From contig DATGKW010000153.1 in NCBI GenBank assembly GCA_035294465.1, forward strand, positions 1-36,678: a DNA stretch of 36,678 nt. The letters run 5' to 3'. Source of the DNA: Paraktedonobacter sp035294465. GTDB lineage: Bacteria; Chloroflexota; Ktedonobacteria; Ktedonobacterales; Ktedonobacteraceae. A model generated the notes under the pieces. It was not told the DNA's origin and did no database searches. It saw nothing but the letters and a program-made list of their open reading frames with translations. This document shows, piece after piece, positions 1 through 7,004 of this stretch. Numbering within the stretch: position 1 is the first letter of the stretch; each line of letters starts with the position of its first letter. The position numbers and the translations under genes were made by a program.

Positions 1-120
1 TCTCGCTCTCCCGTGAGGGAGGGGAAAGGTCCCACCGAGACGAGGTGGTAGATAGCCGGCAGGTGGAAGCCTGGTAACAGGTGGAGCTGAGCTGGACTAA
101 TGACCGTACGGCTTGTGTAC
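1..120 (+). rRNA. 23S ribosomal RNA, 3' end (partial)
   Basis: The stretch aligns by eye with the last ~115 bases of bacterial 23S rRNA: a CTCCC...GGGTCC-like hairpin, then GGTAGATAGCCGGCAGG (compare GTTGATAGGCCGGG in E. coli), then GAGCTGAGCTGGACTAATGACCG (compare GAGCTAACCGGTACTAATGAACCG) and a closing GGCTTG. The gene begins before the window. The exact mature end (about 115-122) cannot be fixed by eye. The small reading frames here are not genes. Confidence 0.9.
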
Positions 121-312
121 CTGTGAGCAGAGGTGGGGGAGGAAAGGTCTTCCCTGCGAGCCAGGAGCCAGAGGAGGGGAAGGAGCACGGGCTTGGTCTC
201 TGTTTCTCTCTGGATTGCCAAGATCAATCGGACTTGCAGCAGGCTTTCGGCAAAATTGAGGTTAATACTCTCTTCTAGAGAACAGGTCGAGGCGGGAGCC
301 TTAACAATAAAG
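121..312 (+). other. rRNA operon trailer without visible 5S rRNA
   Basis: These ~190 bases lie between the 23S end and the terminator at 313. They are purine-rich at first (GGGGGAGGAAAGG) and probably include the 23S processing stem. I looked for the 5S core (CCGAAC-x-CGGAAG) and for tRNA arms and found neither. No credible coding region is present. Confidence 0.5.
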
Positions 313-345
313 AAGCGAGCATCCGCAAGGGTGTTCGCTTTTGTG
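313..345 (+). terminator. Rho-independent terminator of the rRNA operon
   Basis: A 12-bp stem (AAGCGAGCATCC with GGGTGTTCGCTT, two G-U pairs) closes a GCAA tetraloop (325-328) and is followed by a short T-rich tail. The position after 23S fits the end of the rRNA transcript. Confidence 0.75.
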
Positions 346-423
346 TTATAAAGAAACCTTGACTTTTTGCGAGTTTTCAAGCAGAATTATAAAAAGTCTT
401 ACCCCCATCCATTTCTATAACGA

Positions 424-508
424 AGAACAGCACTGCTGAACACTCTCTTTTTTGAGAGATTTAGCTGCAACATGACGTATATTTTTCATACGGGCCGAGT
501 GCTGTTCT
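424..508. repeat. 85-nt inverted-repeat element, possible three-way-junction RNA
   Basis: An 11-bp perfect inverted repeat (AGAACAGCACT at 424-434, AGTGCTGTTCT at 498-508) encloses two further small perfect hairpins: CTCTC/GAGAG (443-447 with 454-458, T6 loop) and CGTAT/ATACG (476-480 with 488-492). As RNA this folds into a three-way junction. No family is recognised; it could be a regulatory leader of the sigma operon, a small RNA or a terminator-like remnant. The rest of 346-630 is AT-rich and holds no gene; the sigma-factor promoter should lie there but I could not assign it. Confidence 0.45.
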
Positions 509-630
509 AATAAATATATCTCTTTACATCATTCTATCCGATCATCGTAAAGGTCAGGGGACTGATGAGTAATCAACAGTGAAGCAGGTAGAGTAGGTAA
601 AGGAATATATATGTTCTGCAAGGAGCAACC

Positions 631-1299
631 ATGGTGCGACAGAGTTGGTCAGATGAGGATCTGGCCCAAAGGCTGCAGCAGCGCGACCCAGAAGCACTAG
701 AAACACTCATCTCGCGGTATTCTCGCGAACTATTTTACTTTATTCGTCTGGTATTGGATGGGGTGGGAGTGGCGCAGGACGCTGAAGAGTGTGTAAATGA
801 TCTCTTTGTTGCGGTCTGGCAAGAGATTGATACCTTTGATTCGGAACGAGGGACGTTGCGAACATGGTTGACCATGCGCGCGAAATATATTGCTTTGGAT
901 CGGCGCCGGCAATTGTGCCGGCGACAAATACACAATTCTCAGCCTGCAGATGAAAGTCGCCAGTGGACGACTTCTGATGGGAATGGGAGTCGGACGGCAG
1001 CGGGTTGGGGCGGGCGCGAACGCGAGATGCGTGTGACGCTTCCTCCTCATCCTGAGACCAGCATGGAGCATCTGCTAGAACAAAGTGAGCGGCGCGAAGA
1101 ATTGCGCCTGGCCTTGGCGACGTTGCCAGAGCTTGACCGCTATTTGATTTATCAGCGGTACTTTAAGTACGCCAGCACAGAGGAGCTGGCAGCGAAGACG
1201 GGCCTGACACGTCATGCTGTTGATACGCGACTCTGGCGAGCACGGAAAAGCTTACGCGATGCCCTCGAGGAGCACGTACATGAGTATGAGCGAATTTGA
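631..1299 (+). CDS. RNA polymerase sigma factor, ECF/sigma-70 family
   Basis: A 222-aa alternative sigma factor that would direct RNA polymerase to a dedicated promoter set. Region 2 spans about residues 8-95 (DAEECVNDLFVAVWQ; then FDSERGTLRTWLTMRAKYIALDRRRQ, the usual region 2.3-2.4 pattern) and region 4 about 163-215 with the helix-turn-helix (LAAKTGLTRHAVDTRLWRAR). The linker between them is unusually long and polar (about 60 residues). There is no sigma-70 region 1 or 3, so the group is ECF. The start is supported by AAGGAG eight bases before the ATG. The stop overlaps the next gene by 20 bases, so the two are probably translationally coupled and the neighbour is the likely anti-sigma factor. 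Confidence 0.92.
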   Translation: MVRQSWSDEDLAQRLQQRDPEALETLISRYSRELFYFIRLVLDGVGVAQDAEECVNDLFVAVWQEIDTFDSERGTLRTWLTMRAKYIALDRRRQLCRRQIHNSQPADESRQWTTSDGNGSRTAAGWGGREREMRVTLPPHPETSMEHLLEQSERREELRLALATLPELDRYLIYQRYFKYASTEELAAKTGLTRHAVDTRLWRARKSLRDALEEHVHEYERI

Positions 1300-2467
1300 G
1301 AGACCAGAAAATGAGGAGAAAAAGGAATTTTCCTCTTTATCGATACAGGGGCCAAACAGGCCCGACGATTTTACCGAGGAAGATCTGGCTTTCGCCAGGG
1401 AACTCCATCTGCTTTTCTCACCAGAAGAAGAGGATCTACCCCCTTATTATATACAAACTTTGCTTGATGCGGACGATCAGCGTTTTGAACCAGTTGCGCG
1501 TGGTTTTGAATACAGAACGAGCGCATGTGTTTTTCGCCGTTTGAAATTGCGCAGGCGTTTATTTTATACACCCTCGTCTCCACTGAGCCTGTTGAGTATG
1601 GGTATCGACAGATCGGTACGGCGTTCGATGCTGGCGATGATCGGCAGCTTCGTCATGGTCATGCTCCTGACGGTAGTCTTGACGGGCGCTTCATTTGCCT
1701 CTGGCTTCGCGACTTTGCTGCGTGGTACACATGGGAATGGCACATACTCGATCAATTACTATCCCTATGGTATGGTCATGCCTTCTCAAGCTGAGCAATC
1801 TGGTCCCTCGACAGTGCAAACGACATTGTTAGATGCCCAGCAGGAGATGGACTTTCCTCTTTATGTGCCTGAGTACATACCATCTCTCTATGTACTGGAG
1901 CACATCAATTTTTATGTGGGCCTTGACCAGCAGTGGGCTGATGGGCCGATGCTGGAGTTTGAGTATGGTCTGCCTCCTTCGGCGGGCACGCCTAAAGGGA
2001 CAGGTGAGATATGGGTGCGTGAGTTTCTTCCCAGAGCGAATGTACTCCAGCTCGTTGCGCAGAATGCGGCTGTGCCGATTCAGATGGACAATGATGGCGA
2101 GGCAATGGCCATTTACGTGAACGGCCAGTGGGTTCCGCAGGGAAGGAGTGCGCCCATCTGGGTTTATGGAGAGAGGAGCGAGCTCATTTACCAGTTGGAC
2201 GGGGTGATTTTCTGGATTGTAGGGGATCAACGCGACGGCGTGGGCGAGCAGCAGTTGATGCAGATCGCAAAAGGGCTGGCAATCTACCCGCTTGGCCAGA
2301 TGTCCCGTATGCTGGGCGCTTCGGTTCCGGTAATGCAGATGAATGAGGATGTCCCTGGCCCTTTCTCGAACGATGTAATCGTGATCTTTCCTAATGATGG
2401 TGATGGCGGAGTGGGAGCCTACTATATTGATGTCAGTTCCTACCAACCGCCGAGAAATGCTCACTGA
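1280..2467 (+). CDS. Membrane protein, probable anti-sigma factor with DUF4367-like ectodomain
   Basis: A 395-aa single-pass protein. The cytoplasmic part (residues 1-115) is acidic (FTEEDLAFARELHLLFSPEEEDLPPYY) and ends in a basic patch (RRLKLRRR). One transmembrane helix lies at about 117-140. The outer part (about 180-360) resembles DUF4367/MucB-type sensory domains: a FPLYVPEYIPS stretch, a central VNGQWVPQG and a closing QLMQIAKGL. I chose the ATG at 1280 because GAGG precedes it and it overlaps the end of the sigma gene; an upstream start at 1214 would lie deep inside that gene. No HxxxCxxC zinc anti-sigma motif is visible, so the anti-sigma role rests on position and topology. The stop overlaps the next start (TGATG). 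Confidence 0.75.
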   Translation: MSMSEFERPENEEKKEFSSLSIQGPNRPDDFTEEDLAFARELHLLFSPEEEDLPPYYIQTLLDADDQRFEPVARGFEYRTSACVFRRLKLRRRLFYTPSSPLSLLSMGIDRSVRRSMLAMIGSFVMVMLLTVVLTGASFASGFATLLRGTHGNGTYSINYYPYGMVMPSQAEQSGPSTVQTTLLDAQQEMDFPLYVPEYIPSLYVLEHINFYVGLDQQWADGPMLEFEYGLPPSAGTPKGTGEIWVREFLPRANVLQLVAQNAAVPIQMDNDGEAMAIYVNGQWVPQGRSAPIWVYGERSELIYQLDGVIFWIVGDQRDGVGEQQLMQIAKGLAIYPLGQMSRMLGASVPVMQMNEDVPGPFSNDVIVIFPNDGDGGVGAYYIDVSSYQPPRNAH

Positions 2468-4188
2468 TGAAACGCGGTAGAGCTGGCTTCTGGAGCCTTT
2501 TTCTTGTATGGTTGCTGGTGTGGATGATCAGCGGTTGTACAAGCCAGCTGTCCACGCCAGCTCCGCGCGACAACTCTCCTCTGCTAGGTCCTTACAGCTT
2601 TACTCCTTTTCCCGGCCATCAGCCTTCTAGCAGGCTGGTAATAGCCGACACTGGATTCCCCACGGCAGTCAATCCTCTTTTTTCTGCATCGCGCTTTGAT
2701 CTGGAGGTCAGCGCAGCTCTCTGGGCTGCTCCGGTGGTTTTCGATGAGCACTTGCATGCTCAGCCCGATCAACTGACCGAGGTGCCTTTGCCTGAGAATG
2801 GAGGAGTGCAAGATGGCGGCAAGACTATTATTATGCATCTGCGTCACGATCTGCGCTGGTCTGATGGGCAGCCGATTTTGGCCAGCGATTTTGCTTACTG
2901 GTGGCATCTGAATCAGGATGCAGATACAGGGGCAGTTACAACTGCTGGTTACGATCAAATTGCCAGTATTACAACACCAGATAACTATACCGTGATTCTG
3001 CATATGAAGCGACCTTTTGGCCCATATCTGAATTATCTTCCCTATGCAGCTCCTGAGCACGCGTGGGGGCACTTGCAGCCGATTGATTTGCAGAATCGGC
3101 CAGATGTTTTTCAGGCTCCCACCGTGACAGATGGGCCATATAAACTGGCGCTCTTTGTCAATCAGCAGAGCTATACGCTGGTACCTAACCCCTATTATCG
3201 ATCTACGACGTTTCACGGACCCTTTTTCGCACAACTGATCTATCGGGCTTACCCCACGTCCGAGGCGCTAAGTGCCGCGCTGCGCAGTGGGCAGGTAGAT
3301 ATTGCGGAAGGATATACAGAGGATGAGCTATCTTCTCTGGGTCGCCTGCCGGAAGATATGCACTTACAGGTGACTCCGGCAGATGCCTATGAGCATCTGG
3401 ATTTTAATCTGGCCCGCCCGTTTTTCCGTGATATCAGGGTGCGCCAGGCGATTCAACTGGCTATTGATCGCTGTAGGATTATTCGGGCTGTTTTGCATAT
3501 GTCCACGTGTGCGCGCCTGGCCGATCAGGTTGAGCCGCGGCCTTCGCTGGTCAACGATACTAGCATCCACGCTCCCGGCTATGATCCACAATCGGCCAGG
3601 AAATTACTGGCCGAGGCTGGCTGGTCAATTGGGGCCGGTGGCTGGCTCTATAAACAGGGGCAGCGGTTTGTGATACGCCTGGTTACCACTGCCAGCAATT
3701 CGTTGCGTGCTGCTGTTGCTGCGCGTATACAGCAGGATTTACAGGCCGTGGGCATTCAGGTGAAGCTAGAGTTTTATACCCTGGGAACGTTCTTTGGGGT
3801 ATATAGTCGCGGAGGCATTCTAGCTACAGGCGCGTACGATCTGGCGATGTTCGGCTACGCGAATGCGCCAGATCCAGATGATGAGTACCAGGTCTTCGCC
3901 TCTTCGCAAATTCCCGATGCAACTCATCCCGACCTGAGCAACTATGGCCGGGTTGCGGACCCTGTAATCGACCAGGCGCTCACTCAGGCCCGCAACACTG
4001 TATCTTTCGAGGCGCGTGTGCAAGACTATCACCGTTTCCTTGAACGCCTGGCATCAGAGGTCTATCTTATCCCGCTTTACACCGCTGAAGATATCCTGGT
4101 CACGAATGTCAGGCTGAGAAATGTGACGGGTAATCCCAATACGCTTGAAAATAACTGGAATATCGCTGATTGGTGGATAGCGGCATAA
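2467..4188 (+). CDS. Peptide-type ABC substrate-binding lipoprotein (SBP family 5)
   Basis: A 573-aa exported lipoprotein. The N-terminus has a basic start, a hydrophobic stretch and a lipobox (MISGC, Cys at about residue 24). The body follows the OppA/DppA family: an early FPTAVNPLF, the signature LRHDLRWSDGQPILASDFAYWW, YLPYAAPEHAW, LVPNPYY, and a C-terminal YHRFLERLASEVYLIPLY. Family members bind peptides, nickel or sugars outside the membrane. No permease or ATPase follows. The gene overlaps the anti-sigma candidate by one base and has little Shine-Dalgarno sequence of its own, so it is probably translated by coupling. A sensing role for the upstream sigma/anti-sigma pair is my inference; an importer with distant partners is the alternative. 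Confidence 0.88.
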   Translation: MKRGRAGFWSLFLVWLLVWMISGCTSQLSTPAPRDNSPLLGPYSFTPFPGHQPSSRLVIADTGFPTAVNPLFSASRFDLEVSAALWAAPVVFDEHLHAQPDQLTEVPLPENGGVQDGGKTIIMHLRHDLRWSDGQPILASDFAYWWHLNQDADTGAVTTAGYDQIASITTPDNYTVILHMKRPFGPYLNYLPYAAPEHAWGHLQPIDLQNRPDVFQAPTVTDGPYKLALFVNQQSYTLVPNPYYRSTTFHGPFFAQLIYRAYPTSEALSAALRSGQVDIAEGYTEDELSSLGRLPEDMHLQVTPADAYEHLDFNLARPFFRDIRVRQAIQLAIDRCRIIRAVLHMSTCARLADQVEPRPSLVNDTSIHAPGYDPQSARKLLAEAGWSIGAGGWLYKQGQRFVIRLVTTASNSLRAAVAARIQQDLQAVGIQVKLEFYTLGTFFGVYSRGGILATGAYDLAMFGYANAPDPDDEYQVFASSQIPDATHPDLSNYGRVADPVIDQALTQARNTVSFEARVQDYHRFLERLASEVYLIPLYTAEDILVTNVRLRNVTGNPNTLENNWNIADWWIAA

Positions 4189-4208
4189 AAGCGCTGAGGG
4201 TTGTGCTC

Positions 4209-4691
4209 TTAGTTCAGCCACTCCCCCGGGGCATTGCTGCGGATACGCACTCCACCCTCGCGGTTCTTGATGACTTTTGCATCATCGGCCATACGCTGGC
4301 GGATCTGCGACATCGAAGTGCGGTGCCAGTAAGCGGCCGGAAAGAGTCCGATAGCCAGGGCCAACGTGCCACCAATTTCGGCGCGGTCAATCGGCAAGCC
4401 GGCGGGGAGACTGAACGGTACATGAGTCAGAAAGCCAATACGCAGGAGCAGCGCGAAGGCAAAGATAGCCACCTCGACCAGGCCGGCGCCTACGAAGGAG
4501 AGGACCTCGGCCGGGCGACTTTTGCGAGAAGTGATCGCCAGAGCAAAATTGAGCAAGAAGAGAAAGGCTGTGGCAATGAGCACCACTGTAACCAGCACGT
4601 TGGTTACAGCATTAGCCAGCACCGGCTGGGAAGTCAACAGGCGAGACGCAGTTTGCGCACTGAGAGAAAGAATAGTCAAGGATGCCTCCAC
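4209..4691 (-). CDS. Small membrane protein, function unknown
   Basis: A 160-aa protein with three clear hydrophobic segments (about residues 27-53, 63-89 and 107-122) and a basic, polar C-terminus (RQRMADDAKVIKNREGG). I recognise no family. It begins with GTG at 4691; a TTG at 4679 with AGGTGGAGG five bases before it is an equally good start and would shorten it by four residues. It lies 46 bases downstream of the kinase gene on the same strand, so it may share its transcript, and it converges on the SBP gene with only 20 bases between them and no obvious terminator. Confidence 0.65.
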   Translation of the reverse strand: MEASLTILSLSAQTASRLLTSQPVLANAVTNVLVTVVLIATAFLFLLNFALAITSRKSRPAEVLSFVGAGLVEVAIFAFALLLRIGFLTHVPFSLPAGLPIDRAEIGGTLALAIGLFPAAYWHRTSMSQIRQRMADDAKVIKNREGGVRIRSNAPGEWLN

Positions 4692-4737
4692 CTCTAAGCC
4701 CCAAAGGGCAAAATAACGAGAACAGAAAGAGATTAAG

Positions 4738-6879
4738 CTAAGAGCGTGTTAAAAGGAAATTGGAAAAGGCAATCTCTGCCCCATTCAAGTTGACCAGCAT
4801 GCCCATATAGCCGCTTGAGAAAGAGCTATCTTTCAAGGTGCCAACCTGGTCCCCGTTGACTATGAACGTAAAAGTGTTACCGATGGCAACGACTTTCAGG
4901 ATATTTATATGGGAGGGTCCGCTACCCTCGTGAAATTCCTTGCCAAAGCCTTTATGCCAGAGCCTGCTCCAGAAGCTGCCGCTGTTCTTGCTGTTATCAT
5001 ATTTCCAGAACTGATACTCTCCCCCGGCCTTATTCAGGACTTCCAGAGCATAGAATTTAATGATCTGTGTGCCCTTGGTGTTCTGGATCGTCATGTCCAG
5101 GATCATGCCAAACTGGTTGTTAGGCGAAGTTGTATCTCCCTTAAGCTGTTCCATAGTCAGGCTGTAGGCAAAAGGCGTGCTGATTACTTTTGGCAGAAAT
5201 GCTGAAGCGCTTCTCGTCTGGCTATTATTGGTGATATCATAAGCGCCATTCGCGAATGAGCAGCTAAACCAGCCCTGCTGGCCCACCGGCCAGTTGTTAG
5301 TATTCTGGGCCAGGGTATCCGAAATGATAATATTCGCGTTCGCCGTTGCCGTTGCTTGAGCCTGCCTGCTCGCAGCCAGATTGGGTGTGTTTCCGGCGTC
5401 AGGTGTGGCTGCTGTACCTCGCTGGTTGTGGATCAGCAGGAAGGCGCCGGAACCGGTTGCTATAAGCAGCAGAACCAGAAGCAGACCAGCGACCTTTAAC
5501 CATGTGCGGTGTTTCTCACGACCTGCCTTAGCCTCCTCTGGTAATGAGGGCAGGAGACCTGTTACGAAGTGCCCTGGCTGCCCGGCAATCGGCACCTGAA
5601 CGATCTTAACGGACTCTGTGCGCGTGATTGTGCCTGTCGTTTCCCCGCTGCTCCCGCTGCTCCCGCTGCTCCCGCCGGGAAGCACAGCGAACGCGTCCGG
5701 TAGGCCGGTTGGGTTCGCTTCTGGCTGGGGAGCAAACTGGAATGCGTCAGTATCGCTGGCTGCGGCCAGTTGCAGCGAGCCAGACACACCCGGCTGCTGC
5801 CCGGCCTGGTCTAGGACACCTGGTTGCGCTGTGGCTCTATCTGCACTTTGCTTTGAGGACAGCGGTTCCTCCATCGCCGGCAAGGACCCGAATGTTCGCC
5901 ATTTGGGATCAAATAGTCCGCCTGCGCGGGGGGTTGAGAGACGTGTCACTGTGGTAGTACTGGTCTTAGCGGCCAGATCAGCCAGTATATTCAGGGCACT
6001 GGTCTTCTTACTCTCGTAGGGCTGAGCCTGCGCAGGCTGCGCAGTTTCCAGCGCGAGACGGAAGCCGGAGGCCAGTTCGTGAGCATGAGCGTATCGATCT
6101 GACGGATCTTTGGCAAGGGCACGTAGAATGACCTGCTCTACGGCCTGGGGCAGATCAGGGCGTAATGAGCGGGGAGATGGTGGTGTAGCCTTTACGTGCT
6201 GCATGGCTACTTCCCCAAGTGAATTGCCCTGGAAAGGGGGCAAGCCAGTTACCATCTGATAAAGTACCGCGCCCAGGGAGTACAGATCGGCCCGCTGATC
6301 GCCTGGCCGACCCAGGACATACTCTGGCGCGATAGCATCTAGCATGCCGGGCATAGCCCGACGAGCGTGGGCAAAGTTCTGCTCGATGGTCAGGCTGCCC
6401 AGGCCGAAGTCGGTTAAGAGCAGTCCACCTTCGAGCGGAAGCAGGATATTCGCTGCTTTGACATCGCGATGCAGAACGCCGTGAACATGGGCGTAATCCA
6501 GGGCAGCCGCGAGTTGCTCAAGATAGAGCTGAGCCTGGGCAAGTGGCAGAGCTCCCGCGCGTGCAAGAAGGGCTTGCAGGTTTTCACCAGCCACGACAGG
6601 CATAATCTGATAGACCAGATTCGCTTGTCTGCCGTGACTCAGGGTAGGCAGAATATGCGGATGATCGAGGAGAGCATTGCGCGCAATGATTTCCTCAAGC
6701 CGTTTCAAGAACTCCTCGTGGTCAGACTGCTCCAGAGCGGATGCGGGCAAAAAGACCTTGACGGCCACCTCGCGACCTGCCTGGGAGGCCAGGTAGACCG
6801 CGGCCATTGTTCCCTGACCCAATAAGCGCTTTATAACGCTATTTCCCAGCTCCATCCCAATCAATGTTTCAGGACTCAT
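4738..6879 (-). CDS. Receptor-type Ser/Thr protein kinase with LamG-like ectodomain
   Basis: A 713-aa PknB-type transmembrane kinase. The kinase domain (about 15-275) has all catalytic elements: glycine loop GQGTMAAV (21-28), K41, HRDVKAAN (137-144), DFG (157-159) and the APEYVLG segment. A low-complexity linker (276-455) carries a GSSGSSGSSG run, a GLFDPKW motif near 321 and VKIVQVPIAG...FVTGLLP near 424-444. One transmembrane helix lies at about 460-483. The outer part (about 515-713) is beta-rich and resembles concanavalin-A/LamG-like domains (FGMILDM, FTFIVNGDQVG, GYMGMLVNL). The substrate is unknown. It is a paralog of the next upstream kinase, 125 bases away. Confidence 0.92.
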   Translation of the reverse strand: MSPETLIGMELGNSVIKRLLGQGTMAAVYLASQAGREVAVKVFLPASALEQSDHEEFLKRLEEIIARNALLDHPHILPTLSHGRQANLVYQIMPVVAGENLQALLARAGALPLAQAQLYLEQLAAALDYAHVHGVLHRDVKAANILLPLEGGLLLTDFGLGSLTIEQNFAHARRAMPGMLDAIAPEYVLGRPGDQRADLYSLGAVLYQMVTGLPPFQGNSLGEVAMQHVKATPPSPRSLRPDLPQAVEQVILRALAKDPSDRYAHAHELASGFRLALETAQPAQAQPYESKKTSALNILADLAAKTSTTTVTRLSTPRAGGLFDPKWRTFGSLPAMEEPLSSKQSADRATAQPGVLDQAGQQPGVSGSLQLAAASDTDAFQFAPQPEANPTGLPDAFAVLPGGSSGSSGSSGETTGTITRTESVKIVQVPIAGQPGHFVTGLLPSLPEEAKAGREKHRTWLKVAGLLLVLLLIATGSGAFLLIHNQRGTAATPDAGNTPNLAASRQAQATATANANIIISDTLAQNTNNWPVGQQGWFSCSFANGAYDITNNSQTRSASAFLPKVISTPFAYSLTMEQLKGDTTSPNNQFGMILDMTIQNTKGTQIIKFYALEVLNKAGGEYQFWKYDNSKNSGSFWSRLWHKGFGKEFHEGSGPSHINILKVVAIGNTFTFIVNGDQVGTLKDSSFSSGYMGMLVNLNGAEIAFSNFLLTRS

Positions 6880-6941
6880 GAGATCTTTTTTTCTCCTAGT
6901 GATTCGCGGGCGCGCTAAGTCGAAATGACATACTCTGGCCC

Positions 6942-6971
6942 ATCTTACTAAAAGACCATCTAGCCTGACAA
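6942..6971 (-). promoter_or_regulatory. Putative sigma-70-type promoter of the 713-aa kinase gene
   Basis: On the minus strand TTGTCA (6966-6971) and TAAGAT (6942-6947) are separated by 18 bases, about 60 bases before the start codon. The match is moderate. It would let this kinase be transcribed separately from its upstream paralog. Confidence 0.35.
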
Positions 6972-7004
6972 GCTATTTATCACGGGGGCGGGACAAAAGT
7001 AATG

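Noticed and set aside
81..351. Two short plus-strand reading frames
   Set aside because: They lie in the 23S rRNA end and its trailer; no ribosome binding site and an implausible composition.
1829..2464. 211-aa minus-strand frame
   Set aside because: Antisense to the anti-sigma candidate; no start signal and no family.
4170..4697. 175-aa plus-strand frame
   Set aside because: Antisense to the hydrophobic 160-aa protein, whose membrane segments look real; the plus-strand product is a polar mix without any family sign.
5646..5675. 9-bp tandem repeat as a regulatory repeat
   Set aside because: It encodes the GSSGSSGSSG linker of the kinase and is explained by coding.
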